Source of the DNA: Himantopus leucocephalus
Lineage: Eukaryota; Chordata; Aves; Charadriiformes; Recurvirostridae
Length of the DNA: 64,000 nt
Direction of reading: 5' to 3'
Assembly (NCBI GenBank): GCA_003993805.1
Contig: RSEF01000002.1
Coordinates: forward strand, 96,899,063 to 96,963,062
The notes beneath the pieces were generated by a model that saw only the letters and a list, made by a program, of their open reading frames with translations, made no database searches and was not told the origin of the DNA. Below are positions 12,201 through 24,075 of the stretch, piece by piece (position 1 is the first letter of the stretch; each line of letters begins with the position of its first letter). Both the position numbers and the translations under genes were made by a program.

Positions 12201-13694
12201 TCCTAAAAATCCCTTTTGTTTCCACCAAGTAAGACAAATGGGTCATCAGGTTCTTTGCAAAGGTTCCTGATCACCAGAGGTATAACTGGAAGGATGTGAC
12301 CTGTCCAGGGATAAGCGTATTGTCACTAATCTCATCCTTGGCTGTGCTGTGCCTATGTGATGTGCTTACTTGTCTCGCCAATTCCTCTCTTCTTATGTGT
12401 GTTATGTGCATGGCTGTAATAAGGGGTTGCTTGCCCTTCCTGTACAATACACTAGAAATAATGCAAGCAATTGCTACATTATTAACTATCAGGCTAAAGT
12501 TATTAAGAATCAGCCTTAGGATGAAGAAAGTACATATAAACTATAATGTACTTTAAATGAGATAAAATTGCAGCTACAACTTAATAAAATTCTCATGTTT
12601 TGCGTAGTTCCTTACCTGAGAGTGTAACATAACAATTAAGTGCTAGAGTCACATTGGCCAAAGCATATGCAACTAACTAGCCACAAAGCATTTCAACAGA
12701 CCATTAATACAACCAAAAAAAGAAGAAAAAAAAAAAAAAGCCATGGAATTGGAAGGCTAAGCCATCAGTACCAATGCTGTGTACGCTCCCGAAAAGCCTG
12801 TGGAAAAGATGATTGCAATAACTCCAACTAGGGGAAGCAGGAAGGGGGTGTTCAACAATCTGGAGAGAAATAAAAACTTGATAGCTGAATTTATTTGTTT
12901 ATTTATTTTCATATATTTGGAAAAAATACAGTTGAATGAACGATTGACTTCCCACCTTTCTGGCATTCAGACCACCAGATAAAATGACCGTTCATTCCTT
13001 GTTTCTGGAGCAAAGTTTTACATTTGAAGTTTCACATCTCTATTAATAATAAAGAAGTTGAAAAATAGAAAGTGAATGTCATTCAGTGCAACTCTAAATT
13101 TCTAATAAATAAGAAAAAAGTTAAAATGTTTGGAAGCTGTCAAAAATCCAGAAATATCGACAGCATGATTTTGACTGTGGTTCAGTCTTGCACAGTTCAT
13201 GAAAAGTCTGAGACATACAGAATCCTATAACTTTTTTGCTTCAAAATTTAAATGTTTAATACAAAAAAGATAATTTTTAGTATTGTCATTTAAAAATGCA
13301 GTGATAAGAAGAAATAGTCTTGAAAAAAATGTCACTATTAAATAATAAGTCACATCTGGACTTTAATGAAATATTAATGCTAAATTATGATAAGAAGAGT
13401 AACTTTTACCCATCTTTCTTTTATCTAAATTGTTTAATATTTAATACTTTATAATAGAGAGATAGAGTAGGCCAAAGTAGAGTTTGATACTGTTTTATTA
13501 TGCATGATTTTATTACCAGATAAGAGTATTTAAAAATGTTTAGAATATTATAGGATCAGATACAGAATATTTAAAGCTGTGTAATGCATTCTGTAACAGA
13601 TCCAGAAATCCAAGATGTTCCTTCTCAAAGGATACTGTAGATATAAACCAAATTTTTCTGGAAGAACCATCATTAATAGAAATATCTACATCTA
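9233..13694. other. Non-coding region, no gene recognised
   Basis: AT-rich, with a slightly GC-richer stretch at about 9,880-10,600. A T-run lies at 11940-11952 and an A-rich tract at 12715-12739. At about 11,626-11,660 a TTAATTTTCCACTTTGT-like word occurs twice in tandem. No frame shows recognisable protein similarity and no repeat family is clear. Confidence 0.55.
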
Positions 13695-13697
13695 TGT

Positions 13698-13742
13698 TCC
13701 TTATGGGTCCCTTCCAACTTGAGATATTCTACGATTCTATTT
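13698..13742 (+). repeat. CR1 LINE 3'-terminal fragment
   Basis: A short sense CR1 tail: GGGTCCCTTCCAACTTGAGA followed by ATTCTACG/ATTCTAT, a decayed pair of 3' octamers. No upstream CR1 body is recognisable, so this is a severely 5'-truncated or decayed insertion. Confidence 0.75.
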
Positions 13743-16700
13743 CATTGTTGTTATAAATATAGCAAGGTTGGTTGTTTGGTTTTTTTTGTTAGAAAATGTG
13801 GTGTATTGAATAGCAGACATGGAGTGTAGCGTAATGAAGTCTAAGTTAAACCTTGTTAAAATGTTAGAAGAACACAATATATAAAACCTGATTGTACGAT
13901 GTGTATGATTGACAGTTGCATAAAGACAGCTTTACATATGAAGTGATCTTACTAACCATATCTGTCAACTGAAGAGAGTAATCAAATGCGGAGACAAAGA
14001 GTATATTTAATTGGTGCTGTATAATTTCATTTAACTGATGTATCCTGTTGGACTTTGCTGACTTTATTCGTCATTGCAAAACAAAACTAGGTAACTACTA
14101 ACCAAGGACAGCACTAAAACGTCACAGGATGCATAGAGGGGGTGCACAGACATTTTCCAAATAAAAATGGATATTTAGAGTTATATTAGAGAATGGATAT
14201 ACTGAGAGAGAACACAGCTTGGAAAAGAACTTGAAAATACATGAGATGGCCACAGGGGCACTTCAGGGAAACTGAAAGGTTCTTCTGAATCAGATCGCTA
14301 AATGGAATTTAGCCATCAAATGCTTGGCAATAGCTATTTCAACATATTTTAAGTACTCTGACATAATGTCATGTAATAGTAGTATGACACAGGATCTTTG
14401 CCCCTGCAGATTTGTGAACTTTAAAGTTCTTGGACTATGAATCAGAAGTAACCATGCAAAACCAAATTGTAATCATGTGAAAGCAAATTTGTGACAAACC
14501 AGTGACCTCATTTGTCTCCTTTGAAATGGTGGACGGTACAGAACTGACTTTGAGTTTGGACACTGCAGATCTTTGATGGAAGCAAGCATTTCTTTTACTT
14601 GGTTCACATCTACCTTTCCAGAAAGAACAATTAGGCTATACAGTCCACCAGAAACTGTTTGTGTGGTTTAACTCTGATATATCATGCAGACCAATGTTTC
14701 ATTGTCTCCCTGTATTTTTCCATATATCTAATCCCTTTATTTTCTGCTGCTTAGATTGTAACCTCTTGGGAACAACAACCGACTTCTTGTTCTGGCATTA
14801 GTGTCTGTTTGAAGGACATCAGCAAAACCTGGCATAATATAAGACTTGACAGTGACTTGGGCTTAAAACCCCAGAAATTCCTGCTTTAAGTGATTTTTTG
14901 GAGTTGAAAAGTGTGTTCCCTGCTTGCAGGGAAGTCAGCTCCCTAAACAGTCATTGTGATAGCCAGAAAGAGACAAAAGTACAACTCGGGTAACACCTTA
15001 AAAGTATGATTTTTCTGTTACCTAAACAAATCTAAAACTGAATTGGGGAAAGCATCTTTCTTTATATTACTTACATGAATAAAATTACATGATAAAACCA
15101 CATTTATACATGGATTCTATTAACTGTAATGACAAATAGATTATTTCAGTTTATGATTTCCTCAAAATTACCTATTCATTAAACACATAATTGAGCCCAG
15201 TTATCTGAATGCTTCATTAAAGGACAGATTTAAAACAACAAAGAATACATTCAATAGATAGGTAAATTCCTAGTGAGATTTTTCAGAAGTGCTAAATGAG
15301 CGTGCTTGAAACATCTCGAGTCATCTGGATAACCTTGCAGTACAACCAAAGGTGAATAGGTAATTGAGAGTAGAGTTAGACAAACTGAAGACTCTAAGCT
15401 TAATAGTATTTTAACAGAAAATTTTACTTCTATAGTGAGAAGGACAGCTAAAAAATCCACCGTCTTGCAGGGATTAGCATTAAATGGTGTGAACGAGCCT
15501 AGAATTTCTGTTTTGTGATCAAAAGAAAATGACAACTTTTTTTAGACAAAAGGAGGAAGACGCTTTGAGCTATTTCTTAAGTTAATATTTCTGCCCTTAT
15601 TTTTAAATATTTGGTCTCAGCGCTGTAACATCTTACTCTGTGGGCAGCTTTAAGCTCTGTGAGGAGTCAGAAATGGCTATGTGTGTTCTGAGCATGCCTG
15701 ATCAGCTCCTGCAACTACACGGAGTTTAGCAACAAGTGAAAAAAAAACCCCACCCTTATGCTGGCATTAACTTTTGCTATGCCCGATGAGTAATAAAGAG
15801 CCTTTCTCGGAAGAGGGTCTGGGTTCTGGGTTAGCCTCAGCCTGGGGGAGTTTGAATTCAGAGGTGAGACCGATATTGATTTTAATGGTCCAAAATACTC
15901 ACTTAAATGTAGTATATAATTGCAAACAAAAATGTTTCTAAAAGGGTGGTAGGTGTTTTTTTCTCCCAGTGTCTCATAGTCAAGAATTCTCATTAAAATA
16001 GTCTTGACTTAACTTGCCTACCAAAACAAGAACTAGAAATCCTTAAGAAAAGCCAGTCTGGCTACGGTGCTAAAATCCAAAGCCTCAGAACTTCAGTGTA
16101 GAGAAACAGGGAAAGGAGGAAAGGAGAATCATTGCTTCCTTGCAGCAGGTTGCAGCGTTCGGTCATTCAGCAGTCAATAATGAAATGGGTAGCACCCTCA
16201 ATGGCACATATTTCACTCTTAGTGTAAGCTCTGTCGTCCTTCTTCGGGATTAATAGTTGTACGGAGTGGCTCCTTCAGCATTCAAGTGCTTTTTCACATG
16301 AACCTTTCCTCTGCTGCCTTCTGGGAGTTAAATGTGCTGGCTGATGGGCTTAAGTCTTCTGGAGCTGGGCACAGAAGAAGAATGTCCCACTAAAGGCTAA
16401 AATCCTTAAGTTACTCTTTATCTTTTATACACAGTTTTCCTGGTGTATATATCCAAGATTAATGACTTTCTGGTGATTTGACCATTCTCAAAATACGATT
16501 AGTCCCACTACAATAAATCCTACTTGAAACAATAATAGAATAAAACAGGATGTAACGTTTTGAAAGAGTAAATATTTGTCTTCTTATGGAAATAAAGACA
16601 GGTATGTAAAGCATTGAAAGGTTATGACTGAAAGAAAGACTAGCACTCTCTACTGTATTCACTTTAACCTGCTTGGTTCTGCATCTCCAACTAATTGTGG

Positions 16701-17034
16701 GCTGGGATTTTGAAAAAGGAATGTGAGATTTTTGACATTCACATTATAGGTGACAATTTTTAGCTACAAACTATGGCATACTGGAACACTAACAGTGTTT
16801 TTGCAGCATTCTTTTCTTTTATAAATACTGAATTCAGTGATGTGCTGACAAAATGGCTAATGTGATCCTTAGGTATGAGCACAGAGGATCAATGAGTAGG
16901 TGATTTTTACCTCTTTAAACCAAGTCAGTGAGACAGATATTGAGAAGCTAAATACTGCTCTGTTCCCCACAGTCTGGCTGCGGTCATATTTTAAAAGCAG
17001 GGCCAGTGCGTAAATGAGCTGCAAAAATGATATA
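13743..17034. other. Non-coding region, no gene recognised
   Basis: Unique AT-rich sequence. I recognise no open frame of interest, repeat family or RNA gene. Confidence 0.55.
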
Positions 17035-17455
17035 AAGGCTTTCGAAGGGCAGACTTAGAAACCTCCAGCTGTTCAGCTTAGAGAAGGAAAAACAAAAGGT
17101 TGTGGTAACTTGATTACTTTGTGTAAGTATTTCTGAGGTGAAAAAAATGCTGGCTGTTGAAGAGAACTTCATTCTGGCTGGAAAAGCACCACAAGAGTGA
17201 CTCCCTGGGAGCTGCTGCCACGCAGCGAGAGCGGGCAAGCACTGAAATGCCCTACAGGGTGAATGGGGGGTTCTTCACCTGACGCATCTTGGCAAGACCT
17301 AGGGCAAATGTTTCTGCAGTTGTTGGGCAAACGTTACTTTAGCCAAGTTGAAGTTTTTCAGTGCAGCATAGGATAGCTAGGAGACACATAATGCATGTCA
17401 GACTGAGTGGTTGAAGGATCCCATCCCATCAGGGCTTAAATTCTCTGATTATTTT
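17035..17455 (+). repeat. Ancient amniote-type CR1 LINE relic
   Basis: A very diverged sense CR1. CTGTTCAGCTTAGAGAAGG at 17069 corresponds to the CR1 'ctgtttagtctagagaaga' word. TTGATTACTTTGTGTAAGTA at 17110 corresponds to 'cttgatcacagtctataagta'. GTCAGACTGAGTGGTTGAAG at 17398, then ATCCCATCCCATCAGGGCTT, corresponds to the terminal 'gtcagactagatgat...cttctggcctt' motif. These occur in the correct order and orientation. No frame survives. It belongs to the same old class as the relics at 3770 and 20960. Assignment is by remembered family pattern. Confidence 0.6.
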
Positions 17456-20400
17456 TCTTTAAGGACTGCTTTCTCCTTACAGTTTGAATTTTAGACTTTG
17501 CCCTTGGGTCCTCAAAAGACTGTCACAGACCCTGGTTCTGTTTCTGCCTTTACCTTATGTCAGTAGATTTAGAAGCGGAGACTGTTGTCTTTAGATCCAG
17601 GATACTCTATTTCTCTGTATTTTTTGTGGATATGTTTTCCTAAAAAACCCCTCGGAGATCTGTGTCCCTATCATGTGCTCTATGGACTGTGAAAGGAAGG
17701 TCATGTCACCTGGGAAACTTTTTTTATATTACTCTTTACTGCTTTTACAATACAGAATGTTTTTCAGACTCTGCTGAGGCATCTTTCTCTTCTTAAGATA
17801 ATCGTATATATACTGCTGTTCTCTTGCTCCTAATTTTTTGAATAAATGAAGTGAAAAAAATGGAATATGTTTTTATTGGTTAGACTGTCATATCTTATGG
17901 TTAAGAGATTTAGAATAATGGAGAGCAATTATTTGTCTTAGAAATTGGAAAACTGTTGCCAAGCTTCTAGTTTGGATAGTTGGGAGTGAAAGAGAAGTCC
18001 TGCTCAGAGAGAGAGACTTCCTTTATAAAGCCTGTGGGATTTAAGAAAGTCTAACCTGGTGATGGGCTTTTTAAAAAGATCATCCCTGCAGAGAAAAATG
18101 TCCAGGACAGTGCTATCAGGAATGTCTGACAGTGGCAAGACCATCTGCTTTCTTTCACCCAGTTGTTGAATCCTCTGGAGGAAAAAGAAATCTCATCTGT
18201 GTAGGGCAAAACGACTGAACCTGGAACCTAAAATTGTGAGCCTCTCACTAAGGGGTCACCTCTAAAGGATGAGCAGATGCTATGCACCGTACACACGGCA
18301 GAAGTCATAAAAGTCTCTCTCAGACTTTGAGCAGCAACTATTGCATCTTACAACTGTGTAGAACAAAATGAAAGTATGAAATAAATGGATAATTGTCATG
18401 TATTATCAAACAATATTGTCTTTGTCAATCACTGCTGCCAGTAGATGACAGTGATACAGTCTTTTCCCTATCAGCATGCCTTCTGTCCCCTTACATTTGA
18501 CTTTCTCCAAACCCTGACTCCTGACCTCTCACCTCAGTCCATGGTTACTGCAGATGATGGATGAGCCTTGTTAGGCTCATAAGATGTGCTAGCGCGAAGG
18601 AAAAATGCCAGCGGGCATGTTGTGTTTGTCTCACATTTTCATAAGAATGACTTAGCTTTAGAACCGACAAATAGCTGCACAGGCTGAGCAAAATAAATTT
18701 GTCATGAATGTTTTGGTCCTCTGCCGTTCAGTATTGAATACTGATGTCCTATCAGCGGATAGGGAGAAGTGGGCAAGGCAGGAGACTGTAAAGGAGGGAA
18801 GGAATGGATCTGTTGGAGCTGTAAAGGAACAGGCACCTGGTTTTGCTGCCTGAGTCTGAGCTCAGGGAACACAGAGCAGCCTGGTTGAGGAAGAGAATAA
18901 AGATTCAATCCCCAGTGCAGTATTCTGTATAGCTGCCCACTTTGTGAATCACACACTTGAAATGGAAAAATAAAGCATTAAAATTATGAAATCGGTATGC
19001 TGTGATTTTTTTTCAAAGACTTTGAACATAAATTTAGTTTGAACTTGTTTCTAATAAGACAAGTGGTCTGAACTTGTCATATAAAAATCTCGAAGCAGAC
19101 CTACATGGTTGAGGCTTTTCTACCTCTTTAAGAACCATCAGGGAATATTTTTTTTTTTGTTGTTCAAAGAGAAATCCTTTAACGTCTTGCGGGAAAGTAG
19201 AAGAAAGGAAGGCATTCATTTTAATCATTAGATGGCAGGGTGGGAAAGAGATTTCTAAGGAAAGAGTAACAGGAAAGACAATTTCTTGCTAACATAGTAG
19301 GTAGGACTTTTATTTAGGTCTAAGAAGTATGGGTCCCTGAGATGTTTTAAGTCTAGATGTTTTCATAAAAATACATAGATAAGTACAATGAATCTAGTGT
19401 TAGAGCTCTTGGTGGAATTTATCCAATAGGCTTGAACTGCAGGCTTGAATTCAGAAGTCCAAATAGTGAACAGCTCATACGATATCCACAGAAGCAACTT
19501 TTTTTTTTTTTTCGTCAGGCCTCATGAACAAGAACAAACCAGTGTATTTTGAAAACAACATATTTTCCGGCAAGGCTTCTTATTTCCTGCTTGTTATCAC
19601 CTATCAGATGTAGGTGTTTATTCAGAAAAGTCTTGCTCTGCCAATCCAGTGGCTTGTATTTCTCCTGTCCATAGTGCACTTAGCACTATCACCCTTTTTT
19701 CTAAAGGTTCTAGTTGATTTCAGAGCCTTTAAGTTTCTGAAGGACGGCTGCTTTAATAGTCCGCATTTTAACACAATTTTACTTGGATTGAAAAACAAAA
19801 CAAACTGGAAAGACCCAGATTCTGCTTCTGAAATTTTGTTTACCACTGCACTGCTTTTTCATAAAGAGATCATGGAAAGGCAGTTGTTTTCATACTGTGC
19901 CAAGCAAACAAAATTAGCTGTAAGCCTTCTCAAACATTGGCATTTTAATGTCTCAAACTGCGTGCTGTCTCCCTGTTGCGAAGAGGTTCTAATTCAGTGG
20001 TGGGACCAGAAAATGACGCCACTATGTGAAGAATTCACAACACAGGGAGCTGCTTTGTGCTGAAAGCTCCACCTAGAACTTTGGCTATGATGCACTGCAC
20101 TTTTCCTTTCTTTAGTGACTGGAAGTGTCCCTATGAGAAGGGAACCTCAGGCACAGGAGTGTTTTGCTTTGTGGCTCATGGCATGTTTTAAATTTGCGAA
20201 GCTCGCAAAGGGGGAACTACTGTCAAAAAAAGAGGGCTTACTGAGTTGAGGACAGCCACTATTTGAGTGGATTTGCTGATTATTCAGAGAGAGAGAATAT
20301 TGAATACCTGGGGATAAAATAAATTTTAACTATTTCTGTGCATTACATTTCTGGGTCTGGAATAACCACTTCAGAGACTGAAAAGAGGGGAAAATAAAAC

Positions 20401-20959
20401 AAAAATCCCATCACAGAAAAGAATGTACAACTGAAGTTCAAGAATATTTGAAAGATCATAATTCTTTTAGCATCTTGGTAACAGGTGAAAGGTAAGTGTT
20501 GAAAATCAAGACTGTTTTTTACCTTTACAATGAGGCCCAGAATTGGTCTGCTACTTATACTCTACTTTCTTCCCTGAACAAGATTCCTGTGACCATCCTG
20601 TGAAGATGAAACAGGAGATTTGTTTTCTTCTTTTTCAGCATCGCTTTTCATTTAATGGGAATAAAAGCATGGAAATGAAAGCAAGGCCAAGCAAATGAAA
20701 ACAGCATGCCAGTTTTAGAGTAAAGAACATCAACAGTTGCTAAGGTGTAGTGTTTTTACGGTGGCTTGATTTGTGGTTCAGTAGTAGTTCCTACCTTGTG
20801 CACGGGCAATGGCACGTAGCCATTTGTATGCCTGGTACCCTACTGGCAGTGGCATGAACTGAGCTGAAATCTCTCCAACTGGGGAAGCGACAGCGGTGTA
20901 TCTCCAGGCAGTCATGGGTGCAACCGGGAGCCACGTGAGTAACAACCCCTTGCAGCTCC
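17456..20959. other. Non-coding region, no gene recognised
   Basis: Unique AT-rich DNA. A CTCF-like word with one mismatch lies at 18438-18452 (CCAGTAGATGACAGT). T-runs occur at about 19149-19158 and 19499-19512. A 149-codon open frame at 19614-20063 has a hydrophobic N-terminus but no family resemblance, and is within chance expectation. Confidence 0.55.
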
Positions 20960-21455
20960 AGAAATACAAAGTATTGGAAAGGTTGAGTAAAAGAGCCACA
21001 AAAATAACTTGTGTGCTGAGGAAAGCGAGTTCTAATGAGAGTTTTAAGGTATTCAATCTATCCATTTTTCTAAAAAGAAGATTTGAATGTGACATGATTA
21101 TAATGCCCAAATACTTTCATGTTGAGCAAATCATGTGCTCTAGTTTAAGAGAGAAAAGATTAATGGCAGGAAGTTAAAGTCATACAAATTTGAATAAGAA
21201 ATTAGGCCTAATTTTTAACAGTGAGGGCACTGAAACGTTAGCACGGATTACCAGTAGAACTGATGATTTCTACACCTTATGAAGTCTTCAAATCAATGCT
21301 GAATATCTTTCTAAAATAATTTATTTAGCCAAACTGTTTTGGGGAATACAAAAAAGAGGAACTGCATGCAACTTAAGAACTTCTGTTACATGGGACACAA
21401 TAATTGAAGGAATCATCCTTTTAACTTAGTTTCTCTCAAGTTATTAAAGATAAGT
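20960..21455 (+). repeat. Ancient amniote-type CR1 LINE relic
   Basis: A sense CR1 with a clear order of family landmarks. GGAAAGGTTGAGTAAAAGAG at 20976 is followed by CCACAAAAAT. TTTGAATGTGACATGATTAT at 21084 precedes TTTTTAACAGTGAGGGCACT at 21211. GAAGTCTTCAAATCAATGCT at 21281 is the usual 'gaagtcttNaaatcaagact'. TATCTTTCTAAAA follows at 21304. This corresponds to the C-terminal ORF2 coding part and 3'UTR of the old CR1 type common in turtles and crocodiles. It is about as diverged as the 3770 relic, with no intact protein. The end is uncertain by about 50 bp. Confidence 0.7.
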
Positions 21456-23412
21456 GTTAGATAGCAGATGAATCGCTGTTCTGAAGAGCCAGTTATTTCT
21501 ATTTTTATACTTGGTATTTCATACAACCACTATTTTCTTATGATCCTCAGTGAGAGAATCAAAGTTTATGATGTCATCCAGCATATTTATTATAATTGGT
21601 TATATAATTTTAAGACTTCATTTCTTTAGTGGAATAGAATTTAAATCTCTCTCCAATATGGTCTTGTCTGCTTGACCTACTCTGACCAATCCCCTATTTT
21701 CCAGGAGTGTAACATGGCCATTTCGGAAAGAAAGCTCCTCTAAGTCACTGAAGAGAAGCGAGATACTTTAGTACCACCTGGGGAGGTAACTGCATGGTCA
21801 CTGGTGATGACCAGTGAGTCACCTCCCTTAGGTGAGGAGTGAAATGTCTTTTGTTCACTGGGCCAGAGGCGCTTTCCTTTTGCAGTGGACTCTGACTCCC
21901 CTTCTTCCTGACCTTACTAAGATGTTTTAATGTAAAGTCAGTGTGAGGGGCAAACAGTAACTGCTAAATACAGATTGTATAAATATTTCCTTTAAATTTT
22001 CTGAGTATGATAAAATACCATTCCTCTTCCTGATAAACATCGCCATGCACACATTCTAGCATTTTGTAGGTAGTGGGGTTGTTTTTCTCTTAATATTAGT
22101 GTGTTTGATTCTGTGGGTTTTGACATCTCTATTCTTTTGTCTGACAAATCTGTGCGCTGACTTGTAAAAAAAAATCAATATTGTTTTCCCTGGCACTTTC
22201 TCTGCAGTTGAGTTGATTTATTATCACAGTTCCCTTTCCCCTCTTTTTATCAATGTGTTTCTATTGCTTTAGGGTTGAGTACCTGATAACATCACAGGGT
22301 AGAAGACACACAGAGAGTTTCCGTGACCTTATCCCCTGTGTGATCTTGTCCAGTGTGATGGTAAGCCATGGCTATAAAGTGAACAATGATATTATCCGAG
22401 CTGTGTGATCAGATTTATGTTCTATTATGTTGGAAATAGAGGAGAACTAGAACCAATGAACAAAATTTAGATTTATGTTTAAACTGTAGTTGTCCAGTAT
22501 CTCTGTGGCTAAAGGAAGAGTAAACATCCACTGAGTAAGAGTTAATTTGCCTGCAAAGTAGTAGGTACTGGAAAGAGTCATATGGCCCATAGTCCTTGCG
22601 GGATTGAAACCAAGTATGAAGGTGATCTGCTTGTTGCTCTATAAAAATGTAGCTTTATTACTGTTGTTTTTGTTAGCCACTTATATCAAGGTAGCATTTA
22701 ACAACCTCAGTAAAAGACCAGAGCTACCTTGCCCTAGACACTGTATGGACACGTAAGAAAAGGCAAAATTCACAGGCAGTATTTCAGAAAAGATGCAACT
22801 GAAGGCTGCAACAGGTAAATGTGCTGTGAGCACGTTGACAAGCATGAGTGCAGTAATGCAAGCAGAGGCCGTGTTCACACAGGGGCGCTGGGGGAAAATG
22901 ACTTAACTAAGTTTATTAAAGCTGTGCCTAACGTGGCTACAGCATATTAGAACCAATTTATTCTTGGAAGAGGGTATCCTCATGTAATGACTTCTGCCTG
23001 TTGACTTTCTCTCTCTGCTAACCACCTCGGTAATCTCACACCACTCCTTGCCTTGCCACTGGTGACTGCAATTATCTGTAGGCATCATGATTGAAATATG
23101 CTTGAAGGTAGGCTGCAAAGCAGGATTTTGTGTAGGGTTTTTCTTACTGGCAGGGAACAGCAATGAAGAAATGACAGGTCCTTGACAGAGAGTGGTGTGT
23201 GTGTGCCTGCTTGGGGCTGCAGGGATTGGGAGGCTGAGGGGGGAACTTGACAGCAAAGTAAACTCATACGTTTGATAGCTAGAGCACAGCAATAGGGTGA
23301 AGACTAATAAGAAAGGTGAAATAATGTATTAACTCAGTCAGTGGAAAGATGCAAAAGTGTGATGATACAGTTAGAGAAATGAGGGAGGAGGACAGTTCTA
23401 GCAGTTATTAGG
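21456..23412. other. Non-coding region with one strong stem-loop
   Basis: AT-rich unique sequence, apart from the 47-bp stem-loop at 21781-21827 described separately. A 129-codon open frame on the minus strand (22903-23292) lacks recognisable domains. No transposon was recognised. Confidence 0.5.
21781..21827. other. 47-bp two-tier stem-loop / inverted repeat
   Basis: The outer arms GGGAGGT (21781-21787) and ACCTCCC (21821-21827) are perfectly complementary and extend inward by two more pairs after one mismatch. After a 7-nt one-sided bulge, the inner arms TCACTGGT (21798-21805) and ACCAGTGA (21810-21817) are perfectly complementary around a GATG tetraloop. GGTCA and TGACC half-sites, as used by nuclear receptors, lie within it as an inverted repeat with 7-bp spacing. 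It may be a hairpin in RNA or DNA, a palindromic protein-binding site, or chance. Confidence 0.6.
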
Positions 23413-23636
23413 CAATGTGATTTGGAGGTCAGCCTCTGGCGAGGCTACATCAGAAGAAATGATCCAAGTAAAAAGTCTGTGAAAAGTTAGTTTGGAAACC
23501 ATGCCTTTGCGCTATTGCCCTTTNACAATGTGATTTGGAGGTCAGCCTCTGGCTAGGCTACATCAGAAGAAATGATCCAAGTAAAAAGTCTATGAAAAGT
23601 TAGTTTGGAAACCATGCCTTTGCGCTATTGCCCTTT
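23413..23636. repeat. 111-bp tandem duplication split by a single N (probable assembly artefact)
   Basis: Bases 23413-23523 and 23526-23636 are the same 111-bp sequence with two substitutions (ggcgagg/ggctagg and agtctgt/agtctat). The ambiguous base N at 23524 lies exactly at the join. This is what results when two overlapping contig ends, probably from different haplotypes, are placed side by side instead of merged. The true locus is probably a single copy. Confidence 0.85.
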
Positions 23637-23662
23637 CTTTTCTCTTCCCTTCTTTCCTGCAG

Positions 23663-23826
23663 GGACTCAGGAAGATTTGGCAGCAGGACAGTGGAGTTGG
23701 CAACAGAAGGAGCAAGAAGACATGGGGGAGCAGCATTACCAGCATCCCTGGTGCTGCTGCTCTAATGCAGTATGTTTCTTAATGATGTCAGAAGCCTCAA
23801 GCTTCCTTCAGCTCTGGCTGGAAAAA
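23663..23826 (+). other. Putative exon (splice-signal based)
   Basis: A near-ideal 3' splice site (a long pyrimidine tract from about 23630 ending TTTCCTGCAG at 23662) is followed by 164 bp and a consensus 5' splice site (GAAAAA|GTAAGT, GT at 23827). One frame is open through the whole segment. It starts GTQEDLAAGQWSWQQKEQED, is Gln/Glu-rich and then Cys-rich (PWCCC), and ends LQLWLEK. I recognise no protein family, so an exon of a lncRNA or a chance splice pair is as likely as coding sequence. The pyrimidine tract begins right after the N-associated duplication. Confidence 0.3.
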
Positions 23827-24018
23827 GTAAGTCCTGATTGGCTTTTCTTTCTTTTTTTTTTTTTGTGGTTTTTTTTTTTTCCTCTCACTTCTTCCAGTAG
23901 TGTATCAGAGGGAGAAACAGAGGGAGAAGATAGAGCTTAGTAGCTTTGGTCTTTTCTCCCGTTTTCTTCTCCTTGAGAGAGAAAAATCTGCTCCCCCATC
24001 TTCTGCTCTTCTTGTCAG

Positions 24019-24075
24019 CTGTAGGTCTGCAGCGGCTGCAGGAGGTTCAAAGCTGGAACAGGAACAGACCTAGAG
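24019..24075 (+). other. Second putative exon (splice-signal based)
   Basis: A 57-bp segment between an acceptor (CTGCTCTTCTTGTCAG, AG at 24017-24018) and a donor (CTAGAG|GTGAGAG, GT at 24076-24077), on the same strand and about 190 bp after the previous putative exon. Two cryptic AGs lie just inside it (GTAG and GCAG). The length is a multiple of three. There is no protein similarity. It is more credible as a pair with 23663-23826 than alone, but it remains a prediction by eye. Confidence 0.2.

Noticed and set aside
19614..20063. 149-codon open frame with hydrophobic N-terminus on the + strand
   Set aside because: About one frame of this length is expected by chance in 64 kb at this base composition. 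No domain, no homologue recognised, and no splice or promoter context.
22903..23292. 129-codon open frame on the minus strand
   Set aside because: No recognisable domain; another overlapping frame is also open, which suggests composition and not coding.
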